64,000 nt of DNA from Hyphomicrobiaceae bacterium (GTDB lineage Bacteria > Pseudomonadota > Alphaproteobacteria > Rhizobiales > Hyphomicrobiaceae), in contig JAJFHG010000068.1 of NCBI GenBank assembly GCA_021775735.1, positions 1 through 64,000 of the forward strand, given 5' to 3'. Shown in pieces: positions 45,821 to 53,858 of this stretch (position 1 is its first letter; each line of letters opens with the position of its first letter). The notes below the pieces were generated by a model, which did no database searches, had not been told where the DNA came from, and was given only the letters and a program-made list of their open reading frames with translations. Both the position numbers and the translations under genes were made by a program.

Positions 45821-47272
45821 ATGGAAAATTGCGCGCCACGTTCGTTTCAAATGCTCGCCTCTCCAGTAGTAAAGTCCAATTGGTTGACAACATTGTTCCT
45901 AACGGCTGCACACTTTAAATCCGTAGCACTGTGTGCGGGCGCGCTAATCGCGGCAGTCACGGCCACCACTGGCGCGAAGGCAAATGATGAACCCGTACCA
46001 GAAGGATTGGCCGATCCGTCCATTGCATCTGTATTGCCAGCACAACTTGCCGACCCCGGCGACATAAGGCGTCGGCTTGCCAATAGAGGGGTGATGTTCG
46101 GCGCGAACTATACCGCAGACATCCTTGGTAATGTCTCAGGTGGCATCCAGAAAAGCACGCACTACGCAGGACTTCTTGAAGTGTACACGGAAGTTGACTT
46201 TGAAAAGCTCACAGGCTGGAAAGGCCTCACGTTTTACGCGAGTGGTTATCAGATTCACGGGACAAGTATTTCTGGCGAGAACATCGGTGGGCTTGCAGCG
46301 GTCAGTAACATTGAAGCCTATCCGTCGACGCGCTTGTTTGAAGCGTGGTTCGAACAAACGCTTGCTGATGGAAAAATAGCATTACGGTTAGGCCAAATCG
46401 CAACAGATGCGGAGTTTTTTGTCGCTGACGGTGGTGGCAATTTTATCAATTCGACATTTGGATGGACGACCATCAGCTCGGACAACGTCCCCATAGGTGG
46501 GTCGATCTATCCGATAGCGACACCAGGTGTCCGGTTGACGGTGCAGGCGAGCGAACAGGTCAAGTTTATGGCGGGGTTATGGAATGGCAATCCAGTCGGC
46601 CCGTGTTCCGACGATCTGGATCCAGGACAATGCAATACGGATGGTCTTGATTTTCGGTTGAAGGACTCGCCGCTTTTGTTTGTGGAGGGGGCTTATTCCT
46701 ACGGTCAATCTGGTGCCAATCTGCCAGGTACATTGAAAATTGGCGGCTGGCAGCACTTCGGTGACTTTGACCATCTTCGTGTTGACGAACGTGGTGGTCT
46801 TCAAGGTATCACCGGGTTGGACCCGCTGAAGCATAACGGAAATTATGGTGTTTATGCTGTTCTCGACCAGACCATCTATGCGTTGCCTGGGGAGGGTCGT
46901 GGCATTTCAATTTTTGCACGCGTTGCCTTCAGTCCGTCGGACCGCAACCAGATCGATGCGTATTTTGACGGCGGTATTGTTGTAACGGGGCCGTTCGCTA
47001 CGCGCCCGTCCGATGTGTTCGGGGTCGCGCTTGCCTATTCCAGGATATCCGACGATGCGTCGGGCTTTGACACCGATTCAGGCTTATCAGTCGTGCGCGA
47101 TCATGAAGCCGTCCTTGAGGTCAGCTATACGGCGGAGGTGGTTCCAGGCCTCACGATCATGCCAGACTTCCAGTATTTTTGGAATCCGGGAGGCGGGATT
47201 CCAGACGAACCAAGTGCGACAGCGATCAAGGATGCAGCGGTTGTTGGTCTCAGAACCATTGTCAACTATTGA
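45821..47272 (+). CDS. OprB-like carbohydrate-selective porin
   Basis: A 483-residue outer-membrane protein with a signal peptide ending near GAKAN and OprB-family segments: RRLANRGVMFGANYTADILGN (first strand region about 60-80), GLTFYASGYQIHG, FEAWFEQTLADGKIALRLGQ and the terminal strand VVGLRTIVNY with its C-terminal aromatic. OprB porins usually pass sugars. Its place seven bases after an imelysin and before the oxidoreductase suggests uptake of a ferric chelate or organic acid complex here. Confidence 0.82.
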   Translation: MENCAPRSFQMLASPVVKSNWLTTLFLTAAHFKSVALCAGALIAAVTATTGAKANDEPVPEGLADPSIASVLPAQLADPGDIRRRLANRGVMFGANYTADILGNVSGGIQKSTHYAGLLEVYTEVDFEKLTGWKGLTFYASGYQIHGTSISGENIGGLAAVSNIEAYPSTRLFEAWFEQTLADGKIALRLGQIATDAEFFVADGGGNFINSTFGWTTISSDNVPIGGSIYPIATPGVRLTVQASEQVKFMAGLWNGNPVGPCSDDLDPGQCNTDGLDFRLKDSPLLFVEGAYSYGQSGANLPGTLKIGGWQHFGDFDHLRVDERGGLQGITGLDPLKHNGNYGVYAVLDQTIYALPGEGRGISIFARVAFSPSDRNQIDAYFDGGIVVTGPFATRPSDVFGVALAYSRISDDASGFDTDSGLSVVRDHEAVLEVSYTAEVVPGLTIMPDFQYFWNPGGGIPDEPSATAIKDAAVVGLRTIVNY

Positions 47273-47307
47273 GTATCTACGGGCAGCATAAACGGAGTCT
47301 TCAATTC

Positions 47308-48789
47308 ATGACGTGGCTTGCAAAAATGGGCAACGTATTTGTAGCAACGTCTACGCTTCTGATCGTGGGTGGTCTTTTAAGCGGGGTGAATGGTCATGCA
47401 ACGGATCTTGGCAAATTCGAACCCGGAGAAGACTATCCTGGTGGGCAAGCGACAACATCAAAATCACCGAAACACATTGATGTGTTTTCACAACCTTCGC
47501 GCGGCATTGGATTTGAAGGTGAGTTTAAGTTTAGAATTGGCAATTCTATATTCCGAAAACTCTGGGTGTCATCACCGTCTTCGACAAAGTCTTCTGATGG
47601 ACTTGGTCCACTGTTCAATGCGCGTGGTTGCCAGAACTGTCATTTTAAAGACGGCCGCGGCCACCCGCCATCTGCCAATTGGCCCGATGATGATGCCGTC
47701 TCCATGTTTCTGCGACTTTCAATTCCGCCGCAGACCGAACAAGATAAGCGTGCGCTCAGCGAGCACCGCGTCAACGTGATCTCAGAGCCGACTTACGGCG
47801 GACAACTTCAGGATTTGTCCATCCAAGGTCAGGACGCTGAAGGGCGCATGCATATTACATATAGCGAGGTTCCTGTTTCGCTCGCTGATGGCACAATCAT
47901 CAACCTGCGCAAACCGCACTACGCGATCACAGACCAGAAATATGGACCACTGCACCCAGACACCATGATGTCGCCCCGTGTCGCGCCCCAAATGATTGGT
48001 CTCGGCCTTTTGGAAGCAATTCCCGCTACCGAAATTGAGAAGCAAGCAGATCCCAACGATAAGGATCATGATGGTATTTCAGGTCGCCCAAACAAAGTTT
48101 GGTCTAAAAAATCCAAACAAGTCGAACTTGGTCGATTTGGCTGGAAGGCTGGGGCGCCAAATGTTTTGGAACAAAGCGCCGGTGCATTTTTGGGCGACAT
48201 GGGTCTGTCGACGTCTGTGCACACAAATGCCAGTGGTGAGTGTACGACAACACAACAGGCCTGTCGCCGTGCACCTGATGGAAAAACGCCCGAGAAGACC
48301 GGGTTGGAAGTAAGCGACGAGTTGCTGGATCTCACCGTCTTTTACGCACAAAATTTGGCGGTTCCAAAACGACGGAACGCTAAGGACACAGTGGTTCTGC
48401 GCGGAAAGGCGCTGTTTAACAAACTTGGTTGCGCATCGTGTCATACACCGAGTTTCACAACAGGTGTACTCGAAGGACAAAAACACCTGAGCAACCAAAA
48501 GATCTGGCCTTATACGGATTTGCTGTTGCATGATATGGGCGAAGGCCTTGCAGACAACAGGCCGGAGGGTGTTGCAAATGGCAATGAATGGCGAACGCCA
48601 CCATTGTGGGGTATTGGTCTTACCGAAGTTGTGAGCGGACACACGAATTTTCTGCACGACGGTCGGGCGCGCTCTATTACAGAAGCTATTTTGTGGCATG
48701 AGGGCGAGGCAAAGACATCGCGAGATCAGTTCACGCAACTCCAAGCGCCGGAACGAGCCGCACTCTTAAAATTTTTAAATTCACTTTGA
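47308..48789 (+). CDS. Di-haem oxidoreductase (DHOR) family cytochrome
   Basis: A 493-residue exported protein starting at the ATG after GGAG. Signal peptide ends near NGHAT. Two c-type haem sites are visible, RGCQNCHFKDGRGHPP (about residue 110) and LGCASCHTPSF (about 375), plus GPLFNARGC. The family, often called thiol oxidoreductase, is related to di-haem peroxidases and accompanies imelysins in iron-responsive operons; it may reduce or oxidise iron in the periplasm. A bidirectional terminator follows. Confidence 0.88.
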   Translation: MTWLAKMGNVFVATSTLLIVGGLLSGVNGHATDLGKFEPGEDYPGGQATTSKSPKHIDVFSQPSRGIGFEGEFKFRIGNSIFRKLWVSSPSSTKSSDGLGPLFNARGCQNCHFKDGRGHPPSANWPDDDAVSMFLRLSIPPQTEQDKRALSEHRVNVISEPTYGGQLQDLSIQGQDAEGRMHITYSEVPVSLADGTIINLRKPHYAITDQKYGPLHPDTMMSPRVAPQMIGLGLLEAIPATEIEKQADPNDKDHDGISGRPNKVWSKKSKQVELGRFGWKAGAPNVLEQSAGAFLGDMGLSTSVHTNASGECTTTQQACRRAPDGKTPEKTGLEVSDELLDLTVFYAQNLAVPKRRNAKDTVVLRGKALFNKLGCASCHTPSFTTGVLEGQKHLSNQKIWPYTDLLLHDMGEGLADNRPEGVANGNEWRTPPLWGIGLTEVVSGHTNFLHDGRARSITEAILWHEGEAKTSRDQFTQLQAPERAALLKFLNSL

Positions 48790-48836
48790 CCTGAAGCGTC
48801 TCTTGCTTGAGTTTAAATCCGCCGCTCCGTGCTACC

Positions 48837-48880
48837 AATAAGAACGCCTGCAACTTGGACGGGCGTTCTTATTTTTTTGG
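48837..48880. terminator. Bidirectional terminator after the iron operon
   Basis: AATAAGAACGCC (48837-48848) and GGCGTTCTTATT (48862-48873) form a perfect 12-bp stem, followed by TTTTT. It separates the oxidoreductase gene from the convergent TetR gene. Confidence 0.9.
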
Positions 48881-48900
48881 ACTTCTCTGCTTTGATAAAA

Positions 48901-49524
48901 TCAATCTTTTCGTTCAAGGGCGGGGCGCAGGAGAGAAACGATATTTTTTGCATAGGCCTTATCATATTTGTATTTGGTGCCGGACAAAAACCGATACCAA
49001 AACGAGCCATGGATCACATGGGCTAGTGCGTTCTCATCAAGATCAGATCGAAATTGACCAAGTTCATATCCGTGGCGGAAAATTCGCCGCAGCGCTTCGC
49101 ATCGGACGCGATGAACATTTTCGTACAATTTTTTTCGAAAGTCTTCATCCAGTTGCGCTTCTGCAATCAAACTGCGCACGCCTTTGGCAATCTGCGAGTC
49201 GCTCATAAACGCAAAGAAACGTTCAAGGTCGGCTTCCAGATCGGCGAATGCATCCTGGGACTTGCGGATGGGCGGCATACCGCTCAGTGAGTGGTCTGTG
49301 TAGGCTTCAAGAACGAGATCTGCTTTTGAGCCCCACCAACGATAGATGCTTTGTTTTCCAACTTTGGCGTCAGCAGCAATCCTATCGATCGAAACGGTGC
49401 GATACTCGTGTTGCCCAATCAGTCTAACGACGGTGTCTAAGATGGTGCGCCGTGTGGCCTCTGAGCGTGGACGGCCGGGGGCGCGTAAAACGGGTTTTTC
49501 GCAGTTGTCTGAAGAATGGGCCAA
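48901..49524 (-). CDS. TetR/AcrR-family repressor
   Basis: A 207-residue regulator with the TetR helix-turn-helix SEATRRTILDTVVRLIGQHEY then VSIDRIAADAKVGKQSIYRWW (about residues 20-65) and an all-helical ligand-binding part. The TTG at 49524 is chosen: AAGGAA lies eight bases upstream and the domain starts just after it, whereas the ATG of the open frame at 49782 would add a hydrophobic extension foreign to the family. A palindrome at 49600 overlaps the presumed promoter, so autoregulation is likely. Its other targets are not evident. Confidence 0.85.
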   Translation of the reverse strand: MAHSSDNCEKPVLRAPGRPRSEATRRTILDTVVRLIGQHEYRTVSIDRIAADAKVGKQSIYRWWGSKADLVLEAYTDHSLSGMPPIRKSQDAFADLEADLERFFAFMSDSQIAKGVRSLIAEAQLDEDFRKKLYENVHRVRCEALRRIFRHGYELGQFRSDLDENALAHVIHGSFWYRFLSGTKYKYDKAYAKNIVSLLRPALERKD

Positions 49525-49599
49525 CGTCGTATTTCCTTGTTTGAAGTCAAAAGGCTGTTGGCAGGCTTGGTTGGTCCGCCAAACGATGTCATATATATA

Positions 49600-49612
49600 A
49601 TACGAAACGTAT
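49600..49612. promoter_or_regulatory. Candidate TetR operator
   Basis: ATACGAAACGTAT has five-base arms around AAA and lies 76 bases upstream of the TetR start, next to TATATATAAT, which resembles a -10 region on the minus strand. Its position fits negative autoregulation. Confidence 0.4.
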
Positions 49613-49788
49613 AGAAGTGGAACAAACTTGAGCAAAAGAAACCCAATTGCCCTTGAGTGTGAAACTTCATAGTCACAATGTGTACGTTCAAGAATATGAA
49701 AAAAAACGTTTAAAAACATAAAGTTGTTCAATTTTAATGGCGCCAAACGGTATCCCACACACGGCGACTGTGGTCTGATCACATTTAT

Positions 49789-49816
49789 TTGACAACGAAA
49801 CGATGCGTTTTATTAT
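49789..49816 (+). promoter_or_regulatory. Near-consensus sigma-70 promoter
   Basis: TTGACA (49789-49794) and TATTAT (49811-49816) are 16 bases apart, predicting a start near 49823. This is the best promoter match seen in the window, and the first reading frame it meets is the broken small gene at 49947. A hairpin CCCGTC/GACGGG lies at 49846-49866 in the leader. Confidence 0.55.
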
Positions 49817-49946
49817 TGCTATTTCGGAACGGCTCGTTTAGTAATCCCGTCATTGGCGACGACGGGTTGAACCCAACACCCTTCATCACCACAGACCAGA
49901 ACGAACTTACGAACCCAATATTTTCTCAACTCAAGGAGCACTGATC

Positions 49947-50135
49947 ATTAAAACTATCGCTTTGACAGTCCTTGCAGGTGCATTGCTCTCAGCGTCTTGA
50001 ATTGTGACTGCAAACGCTGAAACGTTGTCTGCCAAGATTATGCAAGATCATCCCGGCACCACTGGCGGCCGCACGGTTACGCCTCTTGCCAACGCTGACA
50101 CCGGTAGCATCAAAGAACGCATTACACGTCAGTAA
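49947..50135 (+). pseudogene. Small exported-protein gene with lost start codon and in-frame TGA
   Basis: Eight bases after a perfect AAGGAG, the codon where ATG is expected is ATT. From there the frame reads KTIALTVLAGALLSAS, a TGA stop (49998-50000), then IVTANAETLSAKIMQDHPG and on to a TAA, 62 codons in all. Together these make a typical signal peptide with an ANA cleavage site and a short mature part, GTTGGRTVTPLANADTG. Promoter, ribosome site and terminator are intact. The simplest reading is a recent pseudogene with two point changes; use of ATT as a start with TGA recoding is possible but unlikely. Confidence 0.6.
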
Positions 50136-50176
50136 TCATTTTCAAACCAAGCAACCCATTTCATGAGTTGCTGGTT

Positions 50177-50237
50177 GCGCGGCGCAATTTCCCCCCTCCC
50201 CCATGCCCTTCCCGATTGCGCCGCGCATACTTTTTTT
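50177..50237 (+). terminator. Intrinsic terminator of the broken small gene
   Basis: GCGCGGCGCAAT (50177-50188) and ATTGCGCCGCGC (50215-50226) form a perfect 12-bp stem with a C-rich loop, followed by ATAC and seven Ts. It separates the broken gene from the bufferin operon. Confidence 0.85.
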
Positions 50238-50361
50238 CCACCAGCCGAAACTCAGACAACGACGGAACGTAATTCGACTAAGTGCCCAGGAAATCTACGC
50301 ATGACATTTTCCTGTGTGCTCCTTTGAGCTGTTGTGAAATCAATCCCGGAAGGATCAAACA

Positions 50362-50667
50362 ATGAAGATGTCCAAAAAAGCAGCCACCGCAGCAAGCGTT
50401 GCAGGTGCTTTGACTTTTGCAGTTGCCAACTTGTCAGCTGTTGAACAAGCCCATGCTGGCGATAACGTGAAATGTTTTGGTGTTTCACTTGCAGGCAAAA
50501 ATGACTGCGCAGCAGGTGCTGGAACGACCTGTGCCGGTACGTCAACAGTTGATTATCAAGGCAATGCTTGGACTTATGTCAAAAAAGGTACATGCGAAAA
50601 TATGGAATTGCCTGAGGACCGTTCTGGCAGCCTGAAACCGCTTGATCGTGATCTTCCGAAAGCCTAA
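50362..50667 (+). CDS. bufA1: BufA1-type bufferin precursor (DUF2282)
   Basis: A 101-residue exported peptide starting at the ATG after GGAAGGA. The signal peptide ends near AHAGD, then comes the DUF2282 core: [22 protein letters not shown] (about 35-57, read in parts) and [16 protein letters not shown], giving the four conserved cysteines. Bufferins are ribosomally made, periplasmic copper-binding metallophores whose core cysteines are modified by the DUF692 enzyme BufB with BufC. A BufC homologue follows, but BufB is missing here. Confidence 0.9.
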   Translation: MKMSKKAATAASVAGALTFAVANLSAVEQAHAGDNVKCFGVSLAGKNDCAAGAGTTCAGTSTVDYQGNAWTYVKKGTCENMELPEDRSGSLKPLDRDLPKA

Positions 50668-50696
50668 TTTCCGTGTTTCATAAATCCACAGACTGT

Positions 50697-50724
50697 CATC
50701 AGCGCTTTGCCTCCGGCGCTGATG
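50697..50724 (+). terminator. Attenuator-like hairpin between bufA1 and bufC
   Basis: CATCAGCGC (50697-50705) and GCGCTGATG (50716-50724) pair perfectly, with no T-tract after them. A leaky hairpin here would give much more precursor message than message for the downstream enzymes, as is common in peptide-precursor operons. Confidence 0.5.
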
Positions 50725-50768
50725 GCTCCTCCTCTCCATCTCTCTTTGCCATCCCTTCTGCATGAAAG

Positions 50769-51602
50769 TTGGTCACGGTGCTGTCGCTTGCCGAAATACA
50801 ATCTGAGGTTCTTGCTGCGGTGTGCGATGTACGCATGCCTGTGCCGATTTATGTTGAAGCGGGTCTTGATGACGAACGCAGACAGACCCGCTTCAACATT
50901 TATCGAAACAACTACTATGTTGCCGTGATCAACGTCCTAAAAGAACGTTTTCCAGTGACCGAGCGCATCGTTGGCGAAGACTTTTTCAAGGGTACCGCGC
51001 GCGAGTTTGTTCAGGCGACACCGCCCATTGGCCAATCAAACCTCGGCTATGGACGTGAATATCCAACCTTCTTAGAAACCTTTCCCCCAGTCGCGGATCT
51101 CGCCTACCTTCCAGATGTTGCGCGCCTGGAATGGGCCCGTTTTGAAGCTGCTATCGCTGTTGAAAATCCAGCCGTTAGTTCTCAAGACTTCAGTGAGCTT
51201 GATCCAGCGCACGCAGCACGCGTGCACTTCAAACTGCATCCATCCTTTCGTACACTTTCCTCTGACTATCCTGTTTATGATATCTGGCGCACCAACCATG
51301 AAGATGATGAGGTTCGTTCTCTAGCCGGTTCCCGTGAGGGCCAGGCTGTGATGATCTCACGCAGTCAGATTGGCATTGAAGTTCACCACATTCCTGAGAC
51401 GGCCATAGCATTTTTTGATGCGCTCAGGGTCGGTCTTTCACTGGGCGAGGCTTATGACTCTGTCAGTGATCAGCTTTCTCCGCGGGACTTTTCAAATCTG
51501 CTCGCGACACTGCTCTCAGCAGGCGCTGTGTCATCACTTGACGTCCCTGAATTGGCCGATTTGAAATCGGTGCACCCGGGTAAAGATCATACTCAAACAT
51601 AA
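50769..51602 (+). CDS. bufC: BufC-like protein (DUF2063)
   Basis: A 277-residue protein with the DUF2063 N-terminal part RFNIYRNNYYVAVINVLKERFP and GEDFFKGTAREFVQATPP, and a C-terminal winged-helix-like part. BufC/HvfC proteins are partners of the DUF692 oxidase that modifies bufferin cysteines and recognise the precursor. A stop codon lies immediately upstream in frame, so the start must be TTG 50769 or GTG 50778; neither has a good ribosome site, suggesting low or coupled translation. It is 101 bases after bufA1, with no bufB between. Confidence 0.82.
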   Translation: MVTVLSLAEIQSEVLAAVCDVRMPVPIYVEAGLDDERRQTRFNIYRNNYYVAVINVLKERFPVTERIVGEDFFKGTAREFVQATPPIGQSNLGYGREYPTFLETFPPVADLAYLPDVARLEWARFEAAIAVENPAVSSQDFSELDPAHAARVHFKLHPSFRTLSSDYPVYDIWRTNHEDDEVRSLAGSREGQAVMISRSQIGIEVHHIPETAIAFFDALRVGLSLGEAYDSVSDQLSPRDFSNLLATLLSAGAVSSLDVPELADLKSVHPGKDHTQT

Positions 51603-51622
51603 AATGAGAAAAGGGGCAGAGC

Positions 51623-52090
51623 ATGTCTGCAAGCCAAACTGAATCAGGCGCCATCGCTGGAGCATTTTCCGCGATTAATAGTCTCTTTGAACGTATTCCC
51701 TACGCGGCACTCGCGTTTCTGGCACGCATTGTTGTCGGACTTGTGTTTTGGAACTCAGGGCGCACGAAAGTTGATGGGTTCTCATTGCGTGACAAGACAT
51801 TTTCTTTGTTTGAAGATGTTTATCAGGTGCCGCTCATTCCATCTGATATTGCAGCGTATTTGGCGACATTTGCAGAGCATGCATTTCCAGTGTTGCTTTG
51901 GGTCGGTCTTGCTTCCCGATTGAGTGCATTTGCACTTTTGGGAATGACGGCAGTCATCCAACTCTTTATCTTCCCTGGTGCTTATCTCACCCATGGCCTT
52001 TGGGCGGTCGCCTTGTTGATCATCATCATTCGCGGTCCAGGCTGTATATCTCTCGACCATCTGTTCGGCCTTGATAAGGGCAAGTGTTAG
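51623..52090 (+). CDS. DoxX-family membrane protein
   Basis: A 155-residue four-helix protein with [23 protein letters not shown] near residue 28 and [25 protein letters not shown] (about 92-115), typical of DoxX/HvfX. DoxX proteins are the usual fourth member of bufferin operons and may pass electrons or help export. The ATG follows GGGGCAG, 20 bases after bufC. Confidence 0.85.
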   Translation: MSASQTESGAIAGAFSAINSLFERIPYAALAFLARIVVGLVFWNSGRTKVDGFSLRDKTFSLFEDVYQVPLIPSDIAAYLATFAEHAFPVLLWVGLASRLSAFALLGMTAVIQLFIFPGAYLTHGLWAVALLIIIIRGPGCISLDHLFGLDKGKC

Positions 52091-52120
52091 CATCGAGCAA
52101 CTGTGTGAAGGAGAGTGGAC

Positions 52121-53761
52121 ATGAAAGCCTCAGACCTCTTGATTAAGGCGCTCGAAAACGAGGGTGTTGAATACATCTTTGCAGTCCCGGGTGAAGAAAA
52201 CCTCGATGTCCTCGAATCCTTGCGAAAATCAGACCGCATTCGGCTGATATTGACGCGGCATGAGCAAGGCGCTGCGTTTATGGCGGCCATCTACGGCAGG
52301 CTGACTGGCAAGGCGGGTGTGTGTATGGCGACACTGGGTCCTGGTGCCACAAATTTTGTGACGCCGGCTGCCTATGCACAACTCGGTGCATTTCCGCTGA
52401 TTATGATCACAGGCCAAAAACCGATCAAGAAATCAAAACAAGGCCGATTTCAAATTGTTGATGTGGTCGGCTTGTTTAAGCCCATCACCAAATTGTCGAC
52501 CCAGATTGTCCATGGCAACACTATCCCGGCCTTAGTGCGAGAGTCCTTTCGGATCGCTGAGGAAGAACGCCCTGGTGCCGTATTATTGGAATTGCCGGAG
52601 GATATCGCTGCTGAGGACTGTGATGCTGTTCCATTCCCACCACACTCACGGTTTTATGCCAGCGCACAAGATGATGTGATCGCGACGGCAGCAGACCTCA
52701 TCAGCAAAGCAAAGCAACCACTCGTCATTATTGGTGCTGGGTCTAACCGGCGGAAAGTGCGCGGTGCCCTATGTGATTTTGTACACACCACACGCCTACC
52801 CTTTGTGACAACGCAGATGGGAAAAGGTGTTGTTGATGAGAGATCCGAGTTGTGTCTTGGAACGGCGGCGTTGTCAGACGGAGACTATCTACATTGCGCT
52901 ATTGACCGGTCTGATCTCATCATCAATTTTGGCCATGACGTCGTTGAAAAGCCGCCGTTTTTTATGGAGCACGGAGGGAAGACAGTAATTCATGTCAATT
53001 ATAAAGCCGCCCAAGTTGATCAGGTCTATTTCCCGCAACTGGAAATTATTGGTGATCTAGAGCAGTCGGTAAAGAACCTCACTGCGAAGATTGGAAAAGT
53101 GACATTTGATGCGGCCTACTTTGAAAAAGTAAAAGCGAACATCAAGGAGCATGTTGAAGAGGGTCGTGAAGATCCGCGTTTTCCCATTATCCCGCAGCGG
53201 GTGGTTGGTGATGTCCGCAAGGTGATTGGTGATGAAGACATCATTGCGCTTGATAATGGAATTTATAAAGTCTGGTTTGCGCGCAACTATGCAGCGCATT
53301 TTCCCAATACCGTCCTGCTCGACAATGCACTTGCGACGATGGGCGCTGGATTGCCATCAGCCATGATGGCGGCGCTGCTTTATCCAGACCGTCGTGTGAT
53401 GGCGATTTGTGGTGACGGTGGGTTCATGATGAACTCTCAGGAAATTGAAACGGCGCTCAGGCTGAAGCTCAATTTGGTTGTGACGGTGCTCAATGATGGG
53501 TCCTATGGCATGATCCGCTGGAAACAAGCTCAGTATGGTTTTGACGACTGGGGTTTGGAATTCTCAAATCCAGATTTCGTCAAATATGCGGAAAGCTACG
53601 GTGCACATGGTCATCGCGTAAACAGTGCGGAAAGTTTGGTGGAGACGTTTGAGTCTGCGTTTCGTGCTGGCGGTGTTCATGTCATCGACGTGCCGGTCGA
53701 TTATTCTGAAAATAAAAAGGTACTCATCGATGAATTGCAAGACCGCGTCTGCCTTATCTGA
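52121..53761 (+). CDS. Acetolactate synthase large subunit (ThDP enzyme)
   Basis: A 546-residue thiamine-diphosphate enzyme with catalytic Glu48 in LTRHEQGAAFMA, GPGATNF and the ThDP motif GDGGFMMNSQEIETALRLKL. It is annotated as acetolactate synthase by overall resemblance; such enzymes condense two pyruvates or related 2-oxoacids. No small regulatory subunit is adjacent, so a catabolic AlsS-like or another ThDP activity is possible. It starts after AAGGAG, 30 bases from the DoxX gene, and may be in the bufferin operon. Confidence 0.82.
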   Translation: MKASDLLIKALENEGVEYIFAVPGEENLDVLESLRKSDRIRLILTRHEQGAAFMAAIYGRLTGKAGVCMATLGPGATNFVTPAAYAQLGAFPLIMITGQKPIKKSKQGRFQIVDVVGLFKPITKLSTQIVHGNTIPALVRESFRIAEEERPGAVLLELPEDIAAEDCDAVPFPPHSRFYASAQDDVIATAADLISKAKQPLVIIGAGSNRRKVRGALCDFVHTTRLPFVTTQMGKGVVDERSELCLGTAALSDGDYLHCAIDRSDLIINFGHDVVEKPPFFMEHGGKTVIHVNYKAAQVDQVYFPQLEIIGDLEQSVKNLTAKIGKVTFDAAYFEKVKANIKEHVEEGREDPRFPIIPQRVVGDVRKVIGDEDIIALDNGIYKVWFARNYAAHFPNTVLLDNALATMGAGLPSAMMAALLYPDRRVMAICGDGGFMMNSQEIETALRLKLNLVVTVLNDGSYGMIRWKQAQYGFDDWGLEFSNPDFVKYAESYGAHGHRVNSAESLVETFESAFRAGGVHVIDVPVDYSENKKVLIDELQDRVCLI

Positions 53762-53858
53762 ATTGTGCAGATTGCTTTCTGCGCGCAACCTTCAACGAAT
53801 CCCGAACGTGACCGGTAAAGTCCGCAACGCACTGATATAACACGGAAGGAATTTTACA

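Noticed and set aside
48901-49782. TetR gene starting at the ATG at 49782
   Set aside because: The extra 86 residues are hydrophobic and foreign to TetR proteins, and cross the probable promoter and operator.
49998-50000. TGA in the small exported-protein gene read as selenocysteine
   Set aside because: No hairpin resembling a selenocysteine insertion element follows the TGA, it falls inside a signal peptide, and the start codon is also lost.
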